Shown in pieces: positions 1-11,221 of a DNA stretch of 64,000 bases. The notes under the pieces are model-generated. The model had not been told where the DNA came from. It saw only the letters and a list, made by a program, of their open reading frames with translations, and searched no databases. The position numbers and the translations under genes were made by a program. How positions within the stretch are numbered: the first letter of the stretch is position 1; each line of letters begins with the position of its first letter. Source of the stretch: Frigoribacterium sp. Leaf8 (lineage in GTDB: Bacteria > Actinomycetota > Actinomycetes > Actinomycetales > Microbacteriaceae); assembly GCF_001421165.1 (NCBI RefSeq), contig NZ_LMKB01000005.1, positions 188,287 to 252,286 on the forward strand, given 5' to 3'.

Positions 1-56
1 AACAGGAGGCTCGTGATGCCGAGCAACACCTGCAGGATGACCTGGAGAATTTCCAC
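1..56 (-). CDS. secG: Preprotein translocase subunit SecG, N-terminal fragment (runs off the window)
   Basis: Only the first 18 codons lie in the window, beginning at a GTG at 56 and reading leftwards off the edge. The visible N-terminus (MEILQVILQVLLGITSLL) is the first hydrophobic helix expected of SecG, the small two-helix membrane subunit associated with the SecYEG channel. GAAAGG lies 6 nt upstream of the GTG as a Shine-Dalgarno. Position just downstream of tpiA is the usual actinobacterial gap-pgk-tpiA-secG order. The call rests on a short stretch plus synteny. Confidence 0.8.
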   Translation of the reverse strand, partial: MEILQVILQVLLGITSLL

Positions 57-89
57 GTAGGACCTTTCGATGCGGTGAGACCGCTGAAC

Positions 90-95
90 AGTATA
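90..95 (-). promoter_or_regulatory. -10 element of a probable secG promoter
   Basis: TATACT (5/6 match to TATAAT) reads on the minus strand between the tpiA stop and the secG start, giving a leader of roughly 27 nt before the GTG. No good -35 hexamer lies 16-19 nt upstream, so strength is uncertain. It suggests secG can be transcribed separately from tpiA. Confidence 0.5.
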
Positions 96-162
96 ACCGC
101 GAGAGGCCGTCGCCCTGGCAGGCCGAGTCGGAGGGGCGCCGACGGGCGACGCACCCGGCCCG

Positions 163-951
163 TCAGACGCCGACGTGCGCCTGGAAGCGGACGATGTTGG
201 CGAACTCGGACACGTCGAGGCTCGCCCCACCGACGAGGGCTCCGTCGACGTTGGGCTCTCGCATGAACGATGCGATGTTCGTGGACTTGACCGAGCCGCC
301 GTAGAGGACGCGGGTGGTGGCGGCGGCGTCCGGACCGACGATCTCGACCAGGGCCGCCCGCAGGGCCGCGCAGACCTGCTCGGCCTGCTCGGCCGTGGCG
401 GCCTGTCCGGAGCCGATGGCCCAGACGGGCTCGTAGGCGACGACGATCTCGGCGGAGGCCGGCACCTGGGCGAGCGCCGCACGGAGCTGGGCCACGGGCA
501 CCGCGCTGGGGCCGTGCTGCTCGAGATCGTCGGCCGTCTCACCGACGCAGACGACGGGGACGAGGCCCGAGCGATGCGCGGCGGCGACCTTCGTCGCCAC
601 GACCTCGTCGTCCTCGGCATGGAGCGTCCGACGCTCAGAGTGCCCGACCAGGACGTAGCGCACGTCCAACTTGGCGAGGAACTGCCCCGAGATCTCGCCC
701 GTGTAGGCGCCCGAGTCGTGAGCGGACAGGTCTTGGGCTCCGAGAGCCAACTCGAGCTTGTCGGCGTCGAGCAGGGTCTGCACGCTTCGGAGGTCGGTGA
801 ACGGCGGGAACACCGCGGTCTCGACCGCGTCGAAGTCGTGCTTGGCGTCCTTGAGGGACCATGCGAGCTTCTGGACGAACGCGATCGCCTGCAGGTGATC
901 GAGGTTCATCTTCCAGTTGCCGGCGATGAGGGGCGTGCGTGTGGTCACCAT
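163..951 (-). CDS. tpiA: Triosephosphate isomerase
   Basis: Interconverts dihydroxyacetone phosphate and glyceraldehyde 3-phosphate in cytosolic glycolysis. The 262-residue TIM barrel has every signature: NWKMN at 12-16 (catalytic Lys14), HSERR at 104-108 (His104 electrophile), [11 protein letters not shown] with general base Glu174 and the flexible loop after it, YGGSV at 217-221 and GALVGGASL at 237-245 for phosphate binding. Length is normal. The ATG at 951 overlaps the pgk stop by 7 nt; the GTG directly after it would give a 4-nt GTGA overlap and is equally possible. Either way it is coupled to pgk. Confidence 0.98.
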   Translation of the reverse strand: MVTTRTPLIAGNWKMNLDHLQAIAFVQKLAWSLKDAKHDFDAVETAVFPPFTDLRSVQTLLDADKLELALGAQDLSAHDSGAYTGEISGQFLAKLDVRYVLVGHSERRTLHAEDDEVVATKVAAAHRSGLVPVVCVGETADDLEQHGPSAVPVAQLRAALAQVPASAEIVVAYEPVWAIGSGQAATAEQAEQVCAALRAALVEIVGPDAAATTRVLYGGSVKSTNIASFMREPNVDGALVGGASLDVSEFANIVRFQAHVGV

Positions 952-2156
952 CCGAGGACCTCCAGTCCGGGGAGTCGTTTGCCCTCGAGGAACTCGAGGC
1001 TGGCTCCACCGCCGGTGGAGATGTGGCCGAACTGGTCGTCGGAGAACCCCAGGGCACGAACGGCCGCGGCCGAGTCGCCGCCGCCCACGACGCCGAGACC
1101 GGAGACCCGGGTCAACGCGTCGGCGACCTTCTGGGTGCCGTGTGCGAAGGCGGGGAACTCGAAGACTCCCATCGGACCGTTCCAGAAGACCGTGGACGAC
1201 GTCTGGACGGTCTCCGCGAAGCGCGCGGCCGTCTCGGGGCCGATGTCCAGGCCCAGGGCCTCGGAGCCCAGAGCAGAGGATTCGATGCCGTCCGAGGCGA
1301 CCACCGTGTGCTCGGCGTCCGCGCTGAAGGACGAGGCGACCACCACGTCGACGGGGAGCACGAGGTTGACGCCCCGGCGCGCGGCCTCGTCGACGTAGCC
1401 GCGGACCCGGTCGAGCTGGTCCTTCTCGAGCAGGCTCTTGCCGACGGGGAGTCCCTGGGCGGCGAGGAACGTGAAGAGCATCCCTCCACCGATGAGCAGG
1501 TTGTCGACCCGGGGAAGGAGGTGCTCGATGACGCCGAGCTTGTCGGAGACCTTCGAGCCGCCGAGGACGACGCTGTAGGGGCGCGTGGGGTTCTCGGTCA
1601 GCTTGTCGAGGACCTCGAGTTCACGCGAGATGAGCGTCCCGGCCGCGCTCGGGAGGAGCGCGGGCAACTCGTACACACTCGCCTGCTTGCGGTGCACGAC
1701 CCCGAAGCCGTCGGAGACGAACACGTCACCGAGCTCGGCCAGGCGTGCGGCGAACTCCTGACGCTCGGACTCGTCCTTCGACGTCTCGGCGGCGTTGAAG
1801 CGGAGGTTCTCGAGGACGACGATCTGGCCGTCGGTGAGGTCGTCCACTGCTGCGGCGGTCTCGTCACCCACGGTGTGCGCGGCGAAGCCGACGCTCTTCC
1901 CGAGGAGTTCGCTGAGGCGTTGGGCGACCGGTCTGAGGCTGTACTCGGGCTTCGCCTCGCCGTCGGGGCGGCCGAGGTGCGAGATGACCACGACCCTGGC
2001 CCCCTGGTTGATCAGCAGGTCGAGGGTCTCGAGGGAGGCACGGATGCGGCCGTCGTCGGTGATCTCGCCGTCCTTCAGAGGGACGTTGAGGTCGCATCTG
2101 ACGATGACGCGTCTGCCCGACAGGGGACCGAGGGAATCGAGGGTACGCAGGCTCAT
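945..2156 (-). CDS. pgk: Phosphoglycerate kinase
   Basis: Transfers phosphate from 1,3-bisphosphoglycerate to ADP, the first ATP-yielding step of glycolysis. The 403-residue protein has the two-lobed family layout: substrate-binding RCDLNVPL at 20-27 and SHLGRP at 59-64 in the N-lobe, GGSKVSDK at 199-206, and the C-lobe nucleotide elements WNGPMG at 325-330 and GGGDSAAA at 358-365. It starts at an ATG at 2156, 63 nt downstream of gap, with a strong hairpin in that gap, and its stop overlaps the tpiA start. Pgk and TpiA therefore form a coupled pair that gap may feed only partly. Confidence 0.98.
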   Translation of the reverse strand: MSLRTLDSLGPLSGRRVIVRCDLNVPLKDGEITDDGRIRASLETLDLLINQGARVVVISHLGRPDGEAKPEYSLRPVAQRLSELLGKSVGFAAHTVGDETAAAVDDLTDGQIVVLENLRFNAAETSKDESERQEFAARLAELGDVFVSDGFGVVHRKQASVYELPALLPSAAGTLISRELEVLDKLTENPTRPYSVVLGGSKVSDKLGVIEHLLPRVDNLLIGGGMLFTFLAAQGLPVGKSLLEKDQLDRVRGYVDEAARRGVNLVLPVDVVVASSFSADAEHTVVASDGIESSALGSEALGLDIGPETAARFAETVQTSSTVFWNGPMGVFEFPAFAHGTQKVADALTRVSGLGVVGGGDSAAAVRALGFSDDQFGHISTGGGASLEFLEGKRLPGLEVLGW

Positions 2157-2179
2157 GGGTTCGTTTCGGGTTCGGAGGA

Positions 2180-2211
2180 CGGTGCCCCGGCCCGTGAGGG
2201 CCGGGGCACCG
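2180..2211 (-). terminator. Hairpin between gap and pgk (terminator or attenuator-like)
   Basis: A perfect 14-bp GC-rich stem closed by a GTGA loop lies 9 nt after the gap stop codon and 23 nt before the pgk start. There is no clear U-tract. In this position it could end or stabilise the gap transcript while letting some polymerase through to pgk-tpiA. Confidence 0.75.
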
Positions 2212-2219
2212 AGGTCGGA

Positions 2220-3239
<1,020 letters not shown>

Positions 3240-3394
3240 TCAGGCGTCGTGGGGACGCGTGGAGGGTGTGGGCGACCAGGCCCGTGGCGACGCCCGAACT
3301 CTCGATGACCTCGGGTCGGACACCGCTTACGACAGTAGCAGCAGCCCTCCGGAATTCGTCCTCCGGTGACGTCGTGAAGACCCTCCGCCGCCCC

Positions 3395-4375
3395 TCAGTC
3401 GAGGTCGAGGTCGTGCGGCAGGTTGGCGTCCGTACCCGGCAACCCCAGGTCGCCGGCCTTCTTGTCGGCCATGGCGAGCAGGCGACGGATCCGACCCGCG
3501 ACGGCGTCCTTGGTCATCGGGGGGTCGGCGTGGTGGCCGAGTTCGTCCAAGCTGGCGTCGCGATGGGCAAGTCGCAGCTCGCCCGCGTACTTGAGGTGCT
3601 CGGGGATGTCGTCGCCGAGCAGTTCCATCGCCCGGTCGACGCGGGCGCACGCGGCCACGGCGGCCTGGGCCGACCGTCGCAGGTTGGCGTCGTCGAAGTT
3701 GACGAGTCGGTTCGCCGTCGCGCGCACCTCGCGGCGCTGGCGCATCTCTTCCCAGTCGGTGACGCTCTTCTCGGCGCCCATCACCTTGAGCATGGTGCCG
3801 ATGGCCTCGCCGTCGCGGATGATGACCCGGTGCACGCCGCGGACCTCTCGGGCCTTCGCCGCGACGCCCAGTCGGCCAGCGGCCCCGACGAGCGCCATGG
3901 CGGTCTCGTTGCCGGGGCACACGACCTCGAGCGAGGCGGACCGACCGGGATCGGTCAACGAGCCCTGCGCGAGGAACGCCCCTCGCCAGATGGCGGCGAG
4001 ATCGTCGCGCGAGCCGGTCGTGAGCCGGTTCGGCAGGCCACGGACGGGTCGTCGGCGGGCGTCCATGAGCCCGGTCTGACGGGCCAGCGTCTCACCGGCC
4101 TCGTGGACCCGGACGAGGAACCCGGGGGTGCGGCGTGAGCCGGCAGGAGCCGTCATCGCGACGTCGCTCCTGGCTCCGTACAGCTCGGCCAGGTCCTTCC
4201 GGACCCGTCGGGCGATGAGCGCGGAATCGAGTTCCGCCTCGACGGCGATCCGACCGGAGATGAGGTGCAGTCCTCCGGCGAAACGGAGGACGGTGGCGAG
4301 CTCAGCGGCCCGGATCGTCGTCCTGCTCACCTCGACGCGGGCGAGTTCTTCTTTGACGTCGGCAGTCTGGGCCAC
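3395..4375 (-). CDS. whiA: DNA-binding protein WhiA (sporulation/division regulator family)
   Basis: WhiA is a DNA-binding protein found across Gram-positive bacteria; in Streptomyces it works with WhiB in sporulation control, while in non-sporulating relatives its role is less clear and linked to division. The 326-residue protein has a degenerate LAGLIDADG-like N-terminal domain ([11 protein letters not shown] at 130-140) and a C-terminal helix-turn-helix at roughly 265-305. The start is a GTG at 4375 with AAGGA upstream. It ends the conserved uvrC-rapZ-whiA order, 68 nt after rapZ. Family identity is firm; its regulon here is unknown. Confidence 0.96.
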   Translation of the reverse strand: MAQTADVKEELARVEVSRTTIRAAELATVLRFAGGLHLISGRIAVEAELDSALIARRVRKDLAELYGARSDVAMTAPAGSRRTPGFLVRVHEAGETLARQTGLMDARRRPVRGLPNRLTTGSRDDLAAIWRGAFLAQGSLTDPGRSASLEVVCPGNETAMALVGAAGRLGVAAKAREVRGVHRVIIRDGEAIGTMLKVMGAEKSVTDWEEMRQRREVRATANRLVNFDDANLRRSAQAAVAACARVDRAMELLGDDIPEHLKYAGELRLAHRDASLDELGHHADPPMTKDAVAGRIRRLLAMADKKAGDLGLPGTDANLPHDLDLD

Positions 4376-4443
4376 TCCGGTTGTTCCTTTTCGTCAGGTC
4401 GAGGTGTCGTCGGTGCACGGGCGTGCTGAAGCACCTCGGTGGG

Positions 4444-5325
4444 TCATTCTCGGCCGAGGTCGCGGTGTTTCACGCTGACGGCCACGCCGGGGAGTCCACG
4501 CAGACGCGCCGCCAGTTCACCCACGAGGGTGACCGATCGATGTTTGCCCCCGGTGCAGCCAATGGCGATCGTAGCGTGTCTCTTGTTCTCACGCTGATAG
4601 CCCGACAAGACGGGGACGAGCGAAGCGGCGAAGGCGTCGACGAACTCCCGGGCCCCGTCCTGCTGCATGACGTACGACGTGACCGGCTCGTCGAGCCCGG
4701 ACTGCTGCCGGAGCGCGGGCACCCAGAACGGGTTGGGGAGGAACCTCGCGTCGCCCACCATGTCGGCGTCGGTGGGCAGGCCGTACTTGAACCCGAAACT
4801 GAGGACGGTCACCTGGACCCCGGCGCGGTCGGACTCGGCGAACTTCTCGGAGATCGTCGTGGCCAACTGGTGGATGTTGAGTTCCGACGTGTCGATGATC
4901 ACGTCGCTCGTCTCGCGGAGCTCTTCCATGCGCGCACGCTCGGCGAGGATGCCGTCGAGCAAGGTGCCGTCACCCTGCAACGGGTGCGGTCGCCGGACCT
5001 GCTCGAAACGCCGGACCAGCGCCGCGTCGGTCGCGTCGAGGAACAGCACCCGCACCTTGCTGGGCATGCTCGCCCGCAAGGTGCGCACGGCCTCTTGGGC
5101 CTCACTGAAGAGGCGTCCCCCGCGGACGTCGACCACGGCAGCGATCTTGGGGAGCGAGTCCCCCGCACGTTCGGCCAGGTCGAGCAGCGGTCGCAACATC
5201 TGCGCCGGCAGGTTGTCGACCACGTACCAGTCGAGGTCCTCGAGGGCGTTGCCGACGGTCGACCGTCCGGCGCCGGACATCCCCGTCACGATCAGGACCT
5301 CTTGCTGTTCGCTGACGTCGCTCAT
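4444..5325 (-). CDS. rapZ: RNase adapter RapZ / YvcJ-family nucleotide-binding protein
   Basis: P-loop protein of the RapZ/YvcJ family. The E. coli member delivers the small RNA GlmZ to RNase E; the actinobacterial role is not established. The 293-residue product has a Walker A variant GMSGAGRS at 15-22 (Arg where Lys is usual, normal for this family), a DVRGG motif and the C-terminal GCTGGKHRSV at 256-265. The frame stays open upstream to 5511, but that stretch is low-complexity and overlaps the end of uvrC; I chose the ATG at 5325, with GGAGG 11 nt before it and family length. Sits 40 nt after uvrC and before whiA. Confidence 0.93.
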   Translation of the reverse strand: MSDVSEQQEVLIVTGMSGAGRSTVGNALEDLDWYVVDNLPAQMLRPLLDLAERAGDSLPKIAAVVDVRGGRLFSEAQEAVRTLRASMPSKVRVLFLDATDAALVRRFEQVRRPHPLQGDGTLLDGILAERARMEELRETSDVIIDTSELNIHQLATTISEKFAESDRAGVQVTVLSFGFKYGLPTDADMVGDARFLPNPFWVPALRQQSGLDEPVTSYVMQQDGAREFVDAFAASLVPVLSGYQRENKRHATIAIGCTGGKHRSVTLVGELAARLRGLPGVAVSVKHRDLGRE

Positions 5326-5365
5326 GTCGGTGGTGTCCTCCGGGTCGGCATGCGGTGCATCGAGT

Positions 5366-7288
5366 CTAGGCGGGGCTCGTGGGGGGCACGACGTCGTCGG
5401 CCGCCACGTCGTCGGCCGTGACGTCCTCGGCTCCGCGAAGCCGCTCGACGACTGCGGCGGCGAGCGTCGGGCCGATGCCGCGGATGGCCGAGATGTCCGC
5501 TGCCTCGGCATCCTTCAAACGCTTGACCGAGCCGAAGTGCTTCAGGAGCACGGCCACCCGGTAGGGCCCCAACCCCGGGATCTCCGCGAGCTGCGTCGAG
5601 ATGTCGCGCTTGCGACGCTGTCGCTGGTGTGTGATCGCGAACCGGTGCGCTTCGTCGCGGATGCGTTGGATGAGGAACAGCGCGTCGCTGTTGCGAGGGA
5701 GGATGACCGGGAAGTCGTCGTCGGGCAGCCAGATCTCCTCGAGCCGTTTCGCGATCCCGCAGAGCGCGATGTCCGTGACGCCGGCGTCGTCGAGTGCTCG
5801 TCGGGCCGCCGCCACCTGGGGTTGTCCGCCGTCGACGATGAGGAGGTTGGGGCGGTAGGCGAACCGTTTGCGTTGCTCACCCACCTCCTCGACGGGAGCG
5901 AGTTCGTCGTCGAGGCGAGAGAGACGGCGGCTGAGCGTCTGGTAGATCGACTCGGTGTCGTCGGTCGACCGGGGGATGTTGAAACGCCGGTACTGGTCCT
6001 TCCGCGGCAGGCCGTCCTCGAAGACCACCATCGAGGCGACGATGTTCGTGCCCGAGAGGTGGGACACGTCGTAGCACTCCATGCGCAAGGGCGCGTCGCT
6101 CATGCCGAGGGCCTCCTGGATGTCGGCCAGGGCGGTCGACCGGGTGGCGAAGTCGGCGCTGCGACGGGTCTTGTAGAGCATGAGCGACTGCTGCGCGTTG
6201 AGGGTCGCCGTCTGCATCAGGTTGGCCTTCTCGCCGCGCTGTGCCGTGTGGATCTGGACCCGTCCCCGACCGCGGAGGGTGCTGAGCACGCTCTCGAGGG
6301 CGTCGTTGTCGTCCGGCGTCTCGGTCACGACGATCTCGCGGGGAAGCTCGGCGCCGGCGGTGTAGATGCCCTGCAGGACCTGCTCGACGAGGTCGCCGGT
6401 CGAGATGTCGATCTCTTTGTCGACGACCCAGCCGCGGGAGCCACGGATGCGACCGCCCCTCACCGTGAAGAGCTGGACGGCGGCCGCCAGCTCGTCCTCG
6501 GCGAGGGCGTAGAGGTCGAGATCGACGTTGTCGCGGAGGACGACCGCCGACTTGTCGAGCACGGCCTCGAGGGCCTGCACCTGGTCGCGGTACGTGGCCG
6601 CGTCCTCGAAGCGCTGCTCCGTGGCGGCCGTCTTCATGGAGCGCTGCAGGTCGGCGATCACCCTCTTGTCGTAGCTGCCCATGAACTTGACGAACTCGTC
6701 GACGATCGCCCGGTGCTCGTCGATCGACACCTTGTGCGAACACGGCCCCCCACAACGACCGATCTGCCCCGGGAAGCAGGGCTTGCCCGTCTGCATGGCC
6801 TTCTTGTAGCTGCTGTCGGAACAGGTCCTGATCGGGAAGACCTTGATCATCAGGTCGATGGTGTCGTGGACGGCCCAGATCTTCGGGTACGGCCCGAAGT
6901 ACTTGGCCCCCTTGATGCGCGGGTTGCGCGTGACCATCACCCGAGGTGCCTCGTCGGCCAGGGTGACGGCCATGAACGGATAGGTCTTGTCGTCGCGGAA
7001 CTTGACGTTGAAGGGCGGGTCGAACTCTTTGATCCACGTGTACTCGAGCTGGAGGGCCTCGATGTCGCTGCCCACCACGGTCCATTCGACGGATCGAGCG
7101 GTGAGGACCATTCGTCGGGTGCGTTCGTGCAGCGACGGAAGCGGTGCGAAGTAGTTGCTCAGCCGGGCCCGGAGGTTCTTGGCCTTGCCGACGTAGAGCA
7201 CCCTCCCCCGCTCGTCACGCCAGCGGTAGACGCCGGGGTCGGTGGGGATCTCGCCCGCTTTCGGACGCCAGGAGACGGTGTTGCTCAT
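5366..7288 (-). CDS. uvrC: Excinuclease ABC subunit C
   Basis: UvrC makes the two incisions around a lesion marked by UvrA-UvrB in nucleotide excision repair. Domains in the 640-residue protein: N-terminal GIY-YIG nuclease (PGVYRW near 18, then [14 protein letters not shown] from 30), a Cys-containing region with [13 protein letters not shown], a UVR segment that binds UvrB around 205-240, the RNase H-like second nuclease region ([13 protein letters not shown]), and tandem helix-hairpin-helix motifs at the C-terminus (IPGLGPYR and IRGIGPTLA). The ATG at 7288 overlaps the uvrA stop as ATGA, so UvrC synthesis should be coupled to UvrA. Confidence 0.98.
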   Translation of the reverse strand: MSNTVSWRPKAGEIPTDPGVYRWRDERGRVLYVGKAKNLRARLSNYFAPLPSLHERTRRMVLTARSVEWTVVGSDIEALQLEYTWIKEFDPPFNVKFRDDKTYPFMAVTLADEAPRVMVTRNPRIKGAKYFGPYPKIWAVHDTIDLMIKVFPIRTCSDSSYKKAMQTGKPCFPGQIGRCGGPCSHKVSIDEHRAIVDEFVKFMGSYDKRVIADLQRSMKTAATEQRFEDAATYRDQVQALEAVLDKSAVVLRDNVDLDLYALAEDELAAAVQLFTVRGGRIRGSRGWVVDKEIDISTGDLVEQVLQGIYTAGAELPREIVVTETPDDNDALESVLSTLRGRGRVQIHTAQRGEKANLMQTATLNAQQSLMLYKTRRSADFATRSTALADIQEALGMSDAPLRMECYDVSHLSGTNIVASMVVFEDGLPRKDQYRRFNIPRSTDDTESIYQTLSRRLSRLDDELAPVEEVGEQRKRFAYRPNLLIVDGGQPQVAAARRALDDAGVTDIALCGIAKRLEEIWLPDDDFPVILPRNSDALFLIQRIRDEAHRFAITHQRQRRKRDISTQLAEIPGLGPYRVAVLLKHFGSVKRLKDAEAADISAIRGIGPTLAAAVVERLRGAEDVTADDVAADDVVPPTSPA

Positions 7289-10236
7289 CGTGCTTCGACG
7301 GCCTCCCGGCGTCGAGTCGACGTGGCCTTCTTCTTCTGCACCCGGGGCACGGTGTGACCCGATTCGAGGATCTCCTTCAGGAAGACGCCCGTGTGGCTCT
7401 CGGGCACGGTCGCGAGGTGCTCGGGGGTTCCGGTGGCGATGACGGTGCCGCCACCCGCGCCTCCTTCAGGGCCCATGTCGATCAGCCAGTCGGCGGACTT
7501 GATGACGTCGAGGTTGTGCTCGATCGTGATGACGGTGTTGCCCTTCTCGACCAGACCGTTCAGCACGAGGAGGAGCTTGCGGACGTCCTCGAAGTGCAGG
7601 CCGGTCGTCGGTTCGTCGAGCACGTAGACGCTGCGCCCGTTGGAGCGCTTCTGCAGCTCGGTCGCGAGCTTCACGCGCTGGGCTTCGCCCCCGCTCAGCG
7701 TGGTGGCACTCTGGCCGAGTCGCACGTAGCCCAGGCCGACGTCGACCAGCGTCGACATGAACCGGGAGATCGCCGAGATGGGGGCGAAGAACTCGGCGGC
7801 CTCGCTGATCGGCATCTCGAGGACCTCGGAGATGTTCTTGCCCTTGTACCGCACCGCCAGGGTGTCGCGGTTGTACCGCGCACCACCGCACACCTCGCAG
7901 GCGACGTAGACGTCGGGAAGGAAGTTCATCTCGATCTTGATCGTGCCGTCACCTGCGCAGTTCTCGCAGCGGCCGCCCTTGACGTTGAAGCTGAACCGGC
8001 CCGGCAGGTAGCCGCGGGCCTTCGCGTCGGTCGTCTCGGCGAAGAGGGTACGGATGCGATCGAAGACACCCGTGTAGGTCGCCGGGTTCGAGCGCGGGGT
8101 GCGACCGATCGGCGCCTGGTCGACGTGGACGACCTTGTCGAGGGCGTCGAGGCCCGTGACCCGCGTGTGCTTGCCGGGGATCTGACGGGCTCCGTTGAGC
8201 TGGTTGGCCAGGACCTTGTACAGGATGTCGTTGACGAGCGAGGATTTGCCCGAGCCGCTGACGCCTGTCACCGCGACGAAGGTGCCCAAGGGGAAGTCGA
8301 CGGTGACGTCGCGCAGGTTGTTGGCCTTGGCGCCCACGACCGAGATCATGCGCTTCTTGTCGACGGGGCGACGGCTGGTCGGGGTCTCGATGGAGCGCCG
8401 CCCGGCGAGGTAGTCGCCGGTGTACGAGTCGGTGTTCGCGACGAGGTCCTCGTAACTGCCCGAGTGCACCACCGTGCCGCCGTTGACGCCGGCACCCGGG
8501 CCGATGTCGACGACCCAGTCGGCCGTCTTGATGGTGTCTTCATCGTGTTCGACGACGATCAACGTGTTGCCGAGGTTCTTGAGTTTGACCAGCGTGTCGA
8601 TGAGTCGGCGGTTGTCACGCTGGTGGAGGCCGATGCTCGGCTCGTCGAGGACGTAGAGGACTCCGGTGAGACCCGACCCGATCTGGGTCGCGAGGCGGAT
8701 GCGCTGGGCTTCTCCACCGGAGAGGGACCCCGCGGCGCGGGCCAGGGAGAGGTACGTGAGACCCACTTCCAGCAAGAACTCGAGTCGGACCCGGATCTCA
8801 CGCAGCACCTGGGCCGCGATGCGCGCCTCGCGGGTCGTGAGGGTGAGGCTGTTCATGAACCCGAACGCGTCGGCGAGGCTGAGTTCGGACACGCTCGCGA
8901 TGTCGTGCCCGTCGACCAGGACGGCGAGGACCTCGGGCTTGAGCCGCTTGCCCTTGCAGACGACGCACGGGATCTCGCGGAGGTAGGACGCGTAGCGCTG
9001 GCGCTGCGTGTCGGTCTCGGCCTCGGCGTACTTGCGCTCGATGTAGGGCATGACACCCTCGAAGCCCGTCGAGTAGGTCATCTCTCGGCCGAAGCGGTTG
9101 CGCCACTTCACGGTGACCTCGAAGTCGTTGCCCTGCAGGACGGCCTGTCGGACCTTCTCGGGCAGCTCGTGCCAGGGCGTCTTGAGGCTGAAGCCCAGAT
9201 CACCGGCCAAGCCCTCGAGGAGCTTCTGGAAGTAGTTGTAGAGCCCCTTGCCGGATTGGGTCCAGGGCAGGATGACTCCGTCGGCGAGGCTGAGCTCGGG
9301 GTCGCCGAGCAGCAGGTCGGAGTCGACCGACATCTTCGTGCCGAGTCCGGAGCACTCGGGACAAGCGCCGAAGGGGGCGTTGAACGAGAACGTGCGGGGT
9401 TCGATCTCGGTGAGCTGGACCGGGTGGTTGTTCGGGCACGAGAGCTTCTCGGAGAACGTCCGGTACTTGCCGGCCGCGCCCTCGTCGGTGTCGACGAAGT
9501 CGATCGTGACCAGGCCGTCCGTCAGGCGCAGGGCGGTCTCGAGCGAGTCGGTCAGACGGGTCAGCGCCTGGTCGGAGGCGACGAGGCGATCGACCACGAC
9601 CGAGATGTCGTGCTTGATCTGCTTCTTCAGCTTGGGCGGCGAACTGAGCTGGATCTGCTCACCGTCGACGATGGCCCGGGAATACCCCGTGGACGCGAGC
9701 TCGGCGAACAGGTCGACGAACTCGCCCTTCTTCTGCGAGACCACGGGGCTCAGCACCTGGTACCGGATGCCCGACTCGAGGGTCATGAGCTGGTCGGCGA
9801 TCTGCTGCACGCTCTGCTTGCTGATCTTCTCGCCGCAGACGGCGCAGTGCGGAACGCCGATGCGTGCCCAGAGGAGGCGCATGTAGTCGTAGATCTCGGT
9901 GATCGTGCCGACCGTGGACCGCGGGTTGCGGTTCGTGGACTTCTGGTCGATGGAGACGGCCGGGCTCAGGCCCTCGATGAAATCGACGTCGGGACGGTCG
10001 ACCTGACCCAGGAACTGCCGCGCGTAGGCCGACAGGGACTCGACGTACCGACGTTGCCCCTCGGCGAAGATCGTGTCGAACGCCAGGGACGATTTGCCCG
10101 AGCCGGACAACCCGGTGAAGACGACCAACGAGTCACGTGGGATCTCGAGGTCGACGTTGTTCAGGTTGTGCACTCGGGCACCCCGGACGCTCAGCGTGGA
10201 GGAACCTTCTACAGGTGAGATGGACACTCTTACCAT
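7285..10236 (-). CDS. uvrA: Excinuclease ABC subunit A
   Basis: ABC-type ATPase that scans DNA for damage and loads UvrB. The protein (983 residues from the ATG used) has two ATPase modules: Walker [10 protein letters not shown] at 42-50 and GVSGSGKSS in the second half, two LSGGEAQR signatures, and zinc-finger cysteines CAVC with CVVC in the first half and CENC...CEVC in the second. The start is uncertain: the ATG at 10236 has no visible Shine-Dalgarno, and the in-frame GTG three codons later is an alternative; family proteins start close to [12 protein letters not shown]. It is followed by uvrC with a 4-nt overlap and preceded 70 nt upstream by an SDR gene. Confidence 0.98.
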   Translation of the reverse strand: MVRVSISPVEGSSTLSVRGARVHNLNNVDLEIPRDSLVVFTGLSGSGKSSLAFDTIFAEGQRRYVESLSAYARQFLGQVDRPDVDFIEGLSPAVSIDQKSTNRNPRSTVGTITEIYDYMRLLWARIGVPHCAVCGEKISKQSVQQIADQLMTLESGIRYQVLSPVVSQKKGEFVDLFAELASTGYSRAIVDGEQIQLSSPPKLKKQIKHDISVVVDRLVASDQALTRLTDSLETALRLTDGLVTIDFVDTDEGAAGKYRTFSEKLSCPNNHPVQLTEIEPRTFSFNAPFGACPECSGLGTKMSVDSDLLLGDPELSLADGVILPWTQSGKGLYNYFQKLLEGLAGDLGFSLKTPWHELPEKVRQAVLQGNDFEVTVKWRNRFGREMTYSTGFEGVMPYIERKYAEAETDTQRQRYASYLREIPCVVCKGKRLKPEVLAVLVDGHDIASVSELSLADAFGFMNSLTLTTREARIAAQVLREIRVRLEFLLEVGLTYLSLARAAGSLSGGEAQRIRLATQIGSGLTGVLYVLDEPSIGLHQRDNRRLIDTLVKLKNLGNTLIVVEHDEDTIKTADWVVDIGPGAGVNGGTVVHSGSYEDLVANTDSYTGDYLAGRRSIETPTSRRPVDKKRMISVVGAKANNLRDVTVDFPLGTFVAVTGVSGSGKSSLVNDILYKVLANQLNGARQIPGKHTRVTGLDALDKVVHVDQAPIGRTPRSNPATYTGVFDRIRTLFAETTDAKARGYLPGRFSFNVKGGRCENCAGDGTIKIEMNFLPDVYVACEVCGGARYNRDTLAVRYKGKNISEVLEMPISEAAEFFAPISAISRFMSTLVDVGLGYVRLGQSATTLSGGEAQRVKLATELQKRSNGRSVYVLDEPTTGLHFEDVRKLLLVLNGLVEKGNTVITIEHNLDVIKSADWLIDMGPEGGAGGGTVIATGTPEHLATVPESHTGVFLKEILESGHTVPRVQKKKATSTRRREAVEAR

Positions 10237-10306
10237 TCTGTCGATGTGGACGACACTCGTCGTCGTGGCGGGCGGGCCCGCGGGAGGTGCAGCCGGCGGC
10301 GCGGGG

Positions 10307-11221
10307 TCAGGGGGCCGGGGACGAGACGGTCGGATGGACGCCCGTCAGGCCGGCGGACACCTGCCACAGACGCGAGGCCACCGACTCGTCACGGCTGTGA
10401 CGTTTCGCGGGCACGCGTGCCGGAGCGCCGGTCAACTGGAACCATCCGGCCGGACCCCAGTATTCCCCGCCGTGGACGTCTTCGCCCACGAGGGCGTGGA
10501 CGAGAGGCTCTGCTCCGACCTCCTTGCCCTGGGAGAAGACGTGCATCATCGAGGTGAGGACGGCGGGAGGGCGGCGGGGCTCGACGACGGGCGGGCGCGG
10601 GTCGCTGAGCGAGTCCCACGAGAACCCGGGGTGGGCGACGACGCTGGAGACCGAGGATCCGGCGGCCCGGAGGCGACGGTCGAGGTCGAAGCCGAAGGTC
10701 ATGACCGCGAGCTTGGAACGTGCGTAGGCGACCGCGCCGGAGTAGCTCGAGACCATCATGGGATCGTCCAGGTCGAGTCGCACCCACCGATGGCTGATGC
10801 TTCCGAGGTGCACGACTCGAGCCCGCCCTGCCGACTCGAGGGCCGGCATGAGGTGCGAGACCAGGGCGAAGTGGCCGAGATGATTGGTGCCGAACTGGAG
10901 CTCGAACCCGTCGGTCGTCGTCTGACGCCGACGGGAGCCGACGACGCCGGCGTTGGCCAGGAGGCCGTCGACCGGTCCGCCGGCGGCGATGGCGGATGCA
11001 CCCGTGCGGACCGACGCGAGGTCGGCCAGGTCGAGGGCGACCGTGTCGACGTCCGCCCCGGGCACGCGGCTGCGGAGGAGATCGGCGGCCCGCACGGCCC
11101 TCTCGGCGTCGCGGGCCGCGAGGACGACCTGGTGACCGGCCGCGACGAGCCGCTCGGCGGAGTAATAGCCGAGCCCTGCGGTCGCACCCGTGACGACGAC
11201 GCGTCGACGATCACCGGGCAT
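10307..11221 (-). CDS. Short-chain dehydrogenase/reductase (SDR), substrate unknown
   Basis: NAD(P)-dependent oxidoreductase of the SDR superfamily. The 304-residue protein shows TGATAGLG at 11-18 (nucleotide loop), NAG at 90-92, the conserved NHLGHF at 113-118 typical of retinol-dehydrogenase/protochlorophyllide-reductase-like SDRs, a serine around 141-143, and the catalytic Tyr166/Lys170 in YARSK. Substrate cannot be read from sequence. The ATG overlaps the uvrB stop by 11 nt, so it is probably co-transcribed with uvrB and reads on towards uvrA; there is no evident functional link to repair. Confidence 0.88.
   Translation of the reverse strand: MPGDRRRVVVTGATAGLGYYSAERLVAAGHQVVLAARDAERAVRAADLLRSRVPGADVDTVALDLADLASVRTGASAIAAGGPVDGLLANAGVVGSRRRQTTTDGFELQFGTNHLGHFALVSHLMPALESAGRARVVHLGSISHRWVRLDLDDPMMVSSYSGAVAYARSKLAVMTFGFDLDRRLRAAGSSVSSVVAHPGFSWDSLSDPRPPVVEPRRPPAVLTSMMHVFSQGKEVGAEPLVHALVGEDVHGGEYWGPAGWFQLTGAPARVPAKRHSRDESVASRLWQVSAGLTGVHPTVSSPAP

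Noticed and set aside
5326-5511. N-terminal extension of rapZ
   Set aside because: Overlaps the end of uvrC, is Pro/Arg/Ser-rich low-complexity, and makes the protein longer than the family; the ATG at 5325 fits.
7144-10218. A 1024-codon plus-strand frame opposite uvrA
   Set aside because: Same codon-bias artefact; uvrA is certain from its two ATPase modules and zinc motifs.
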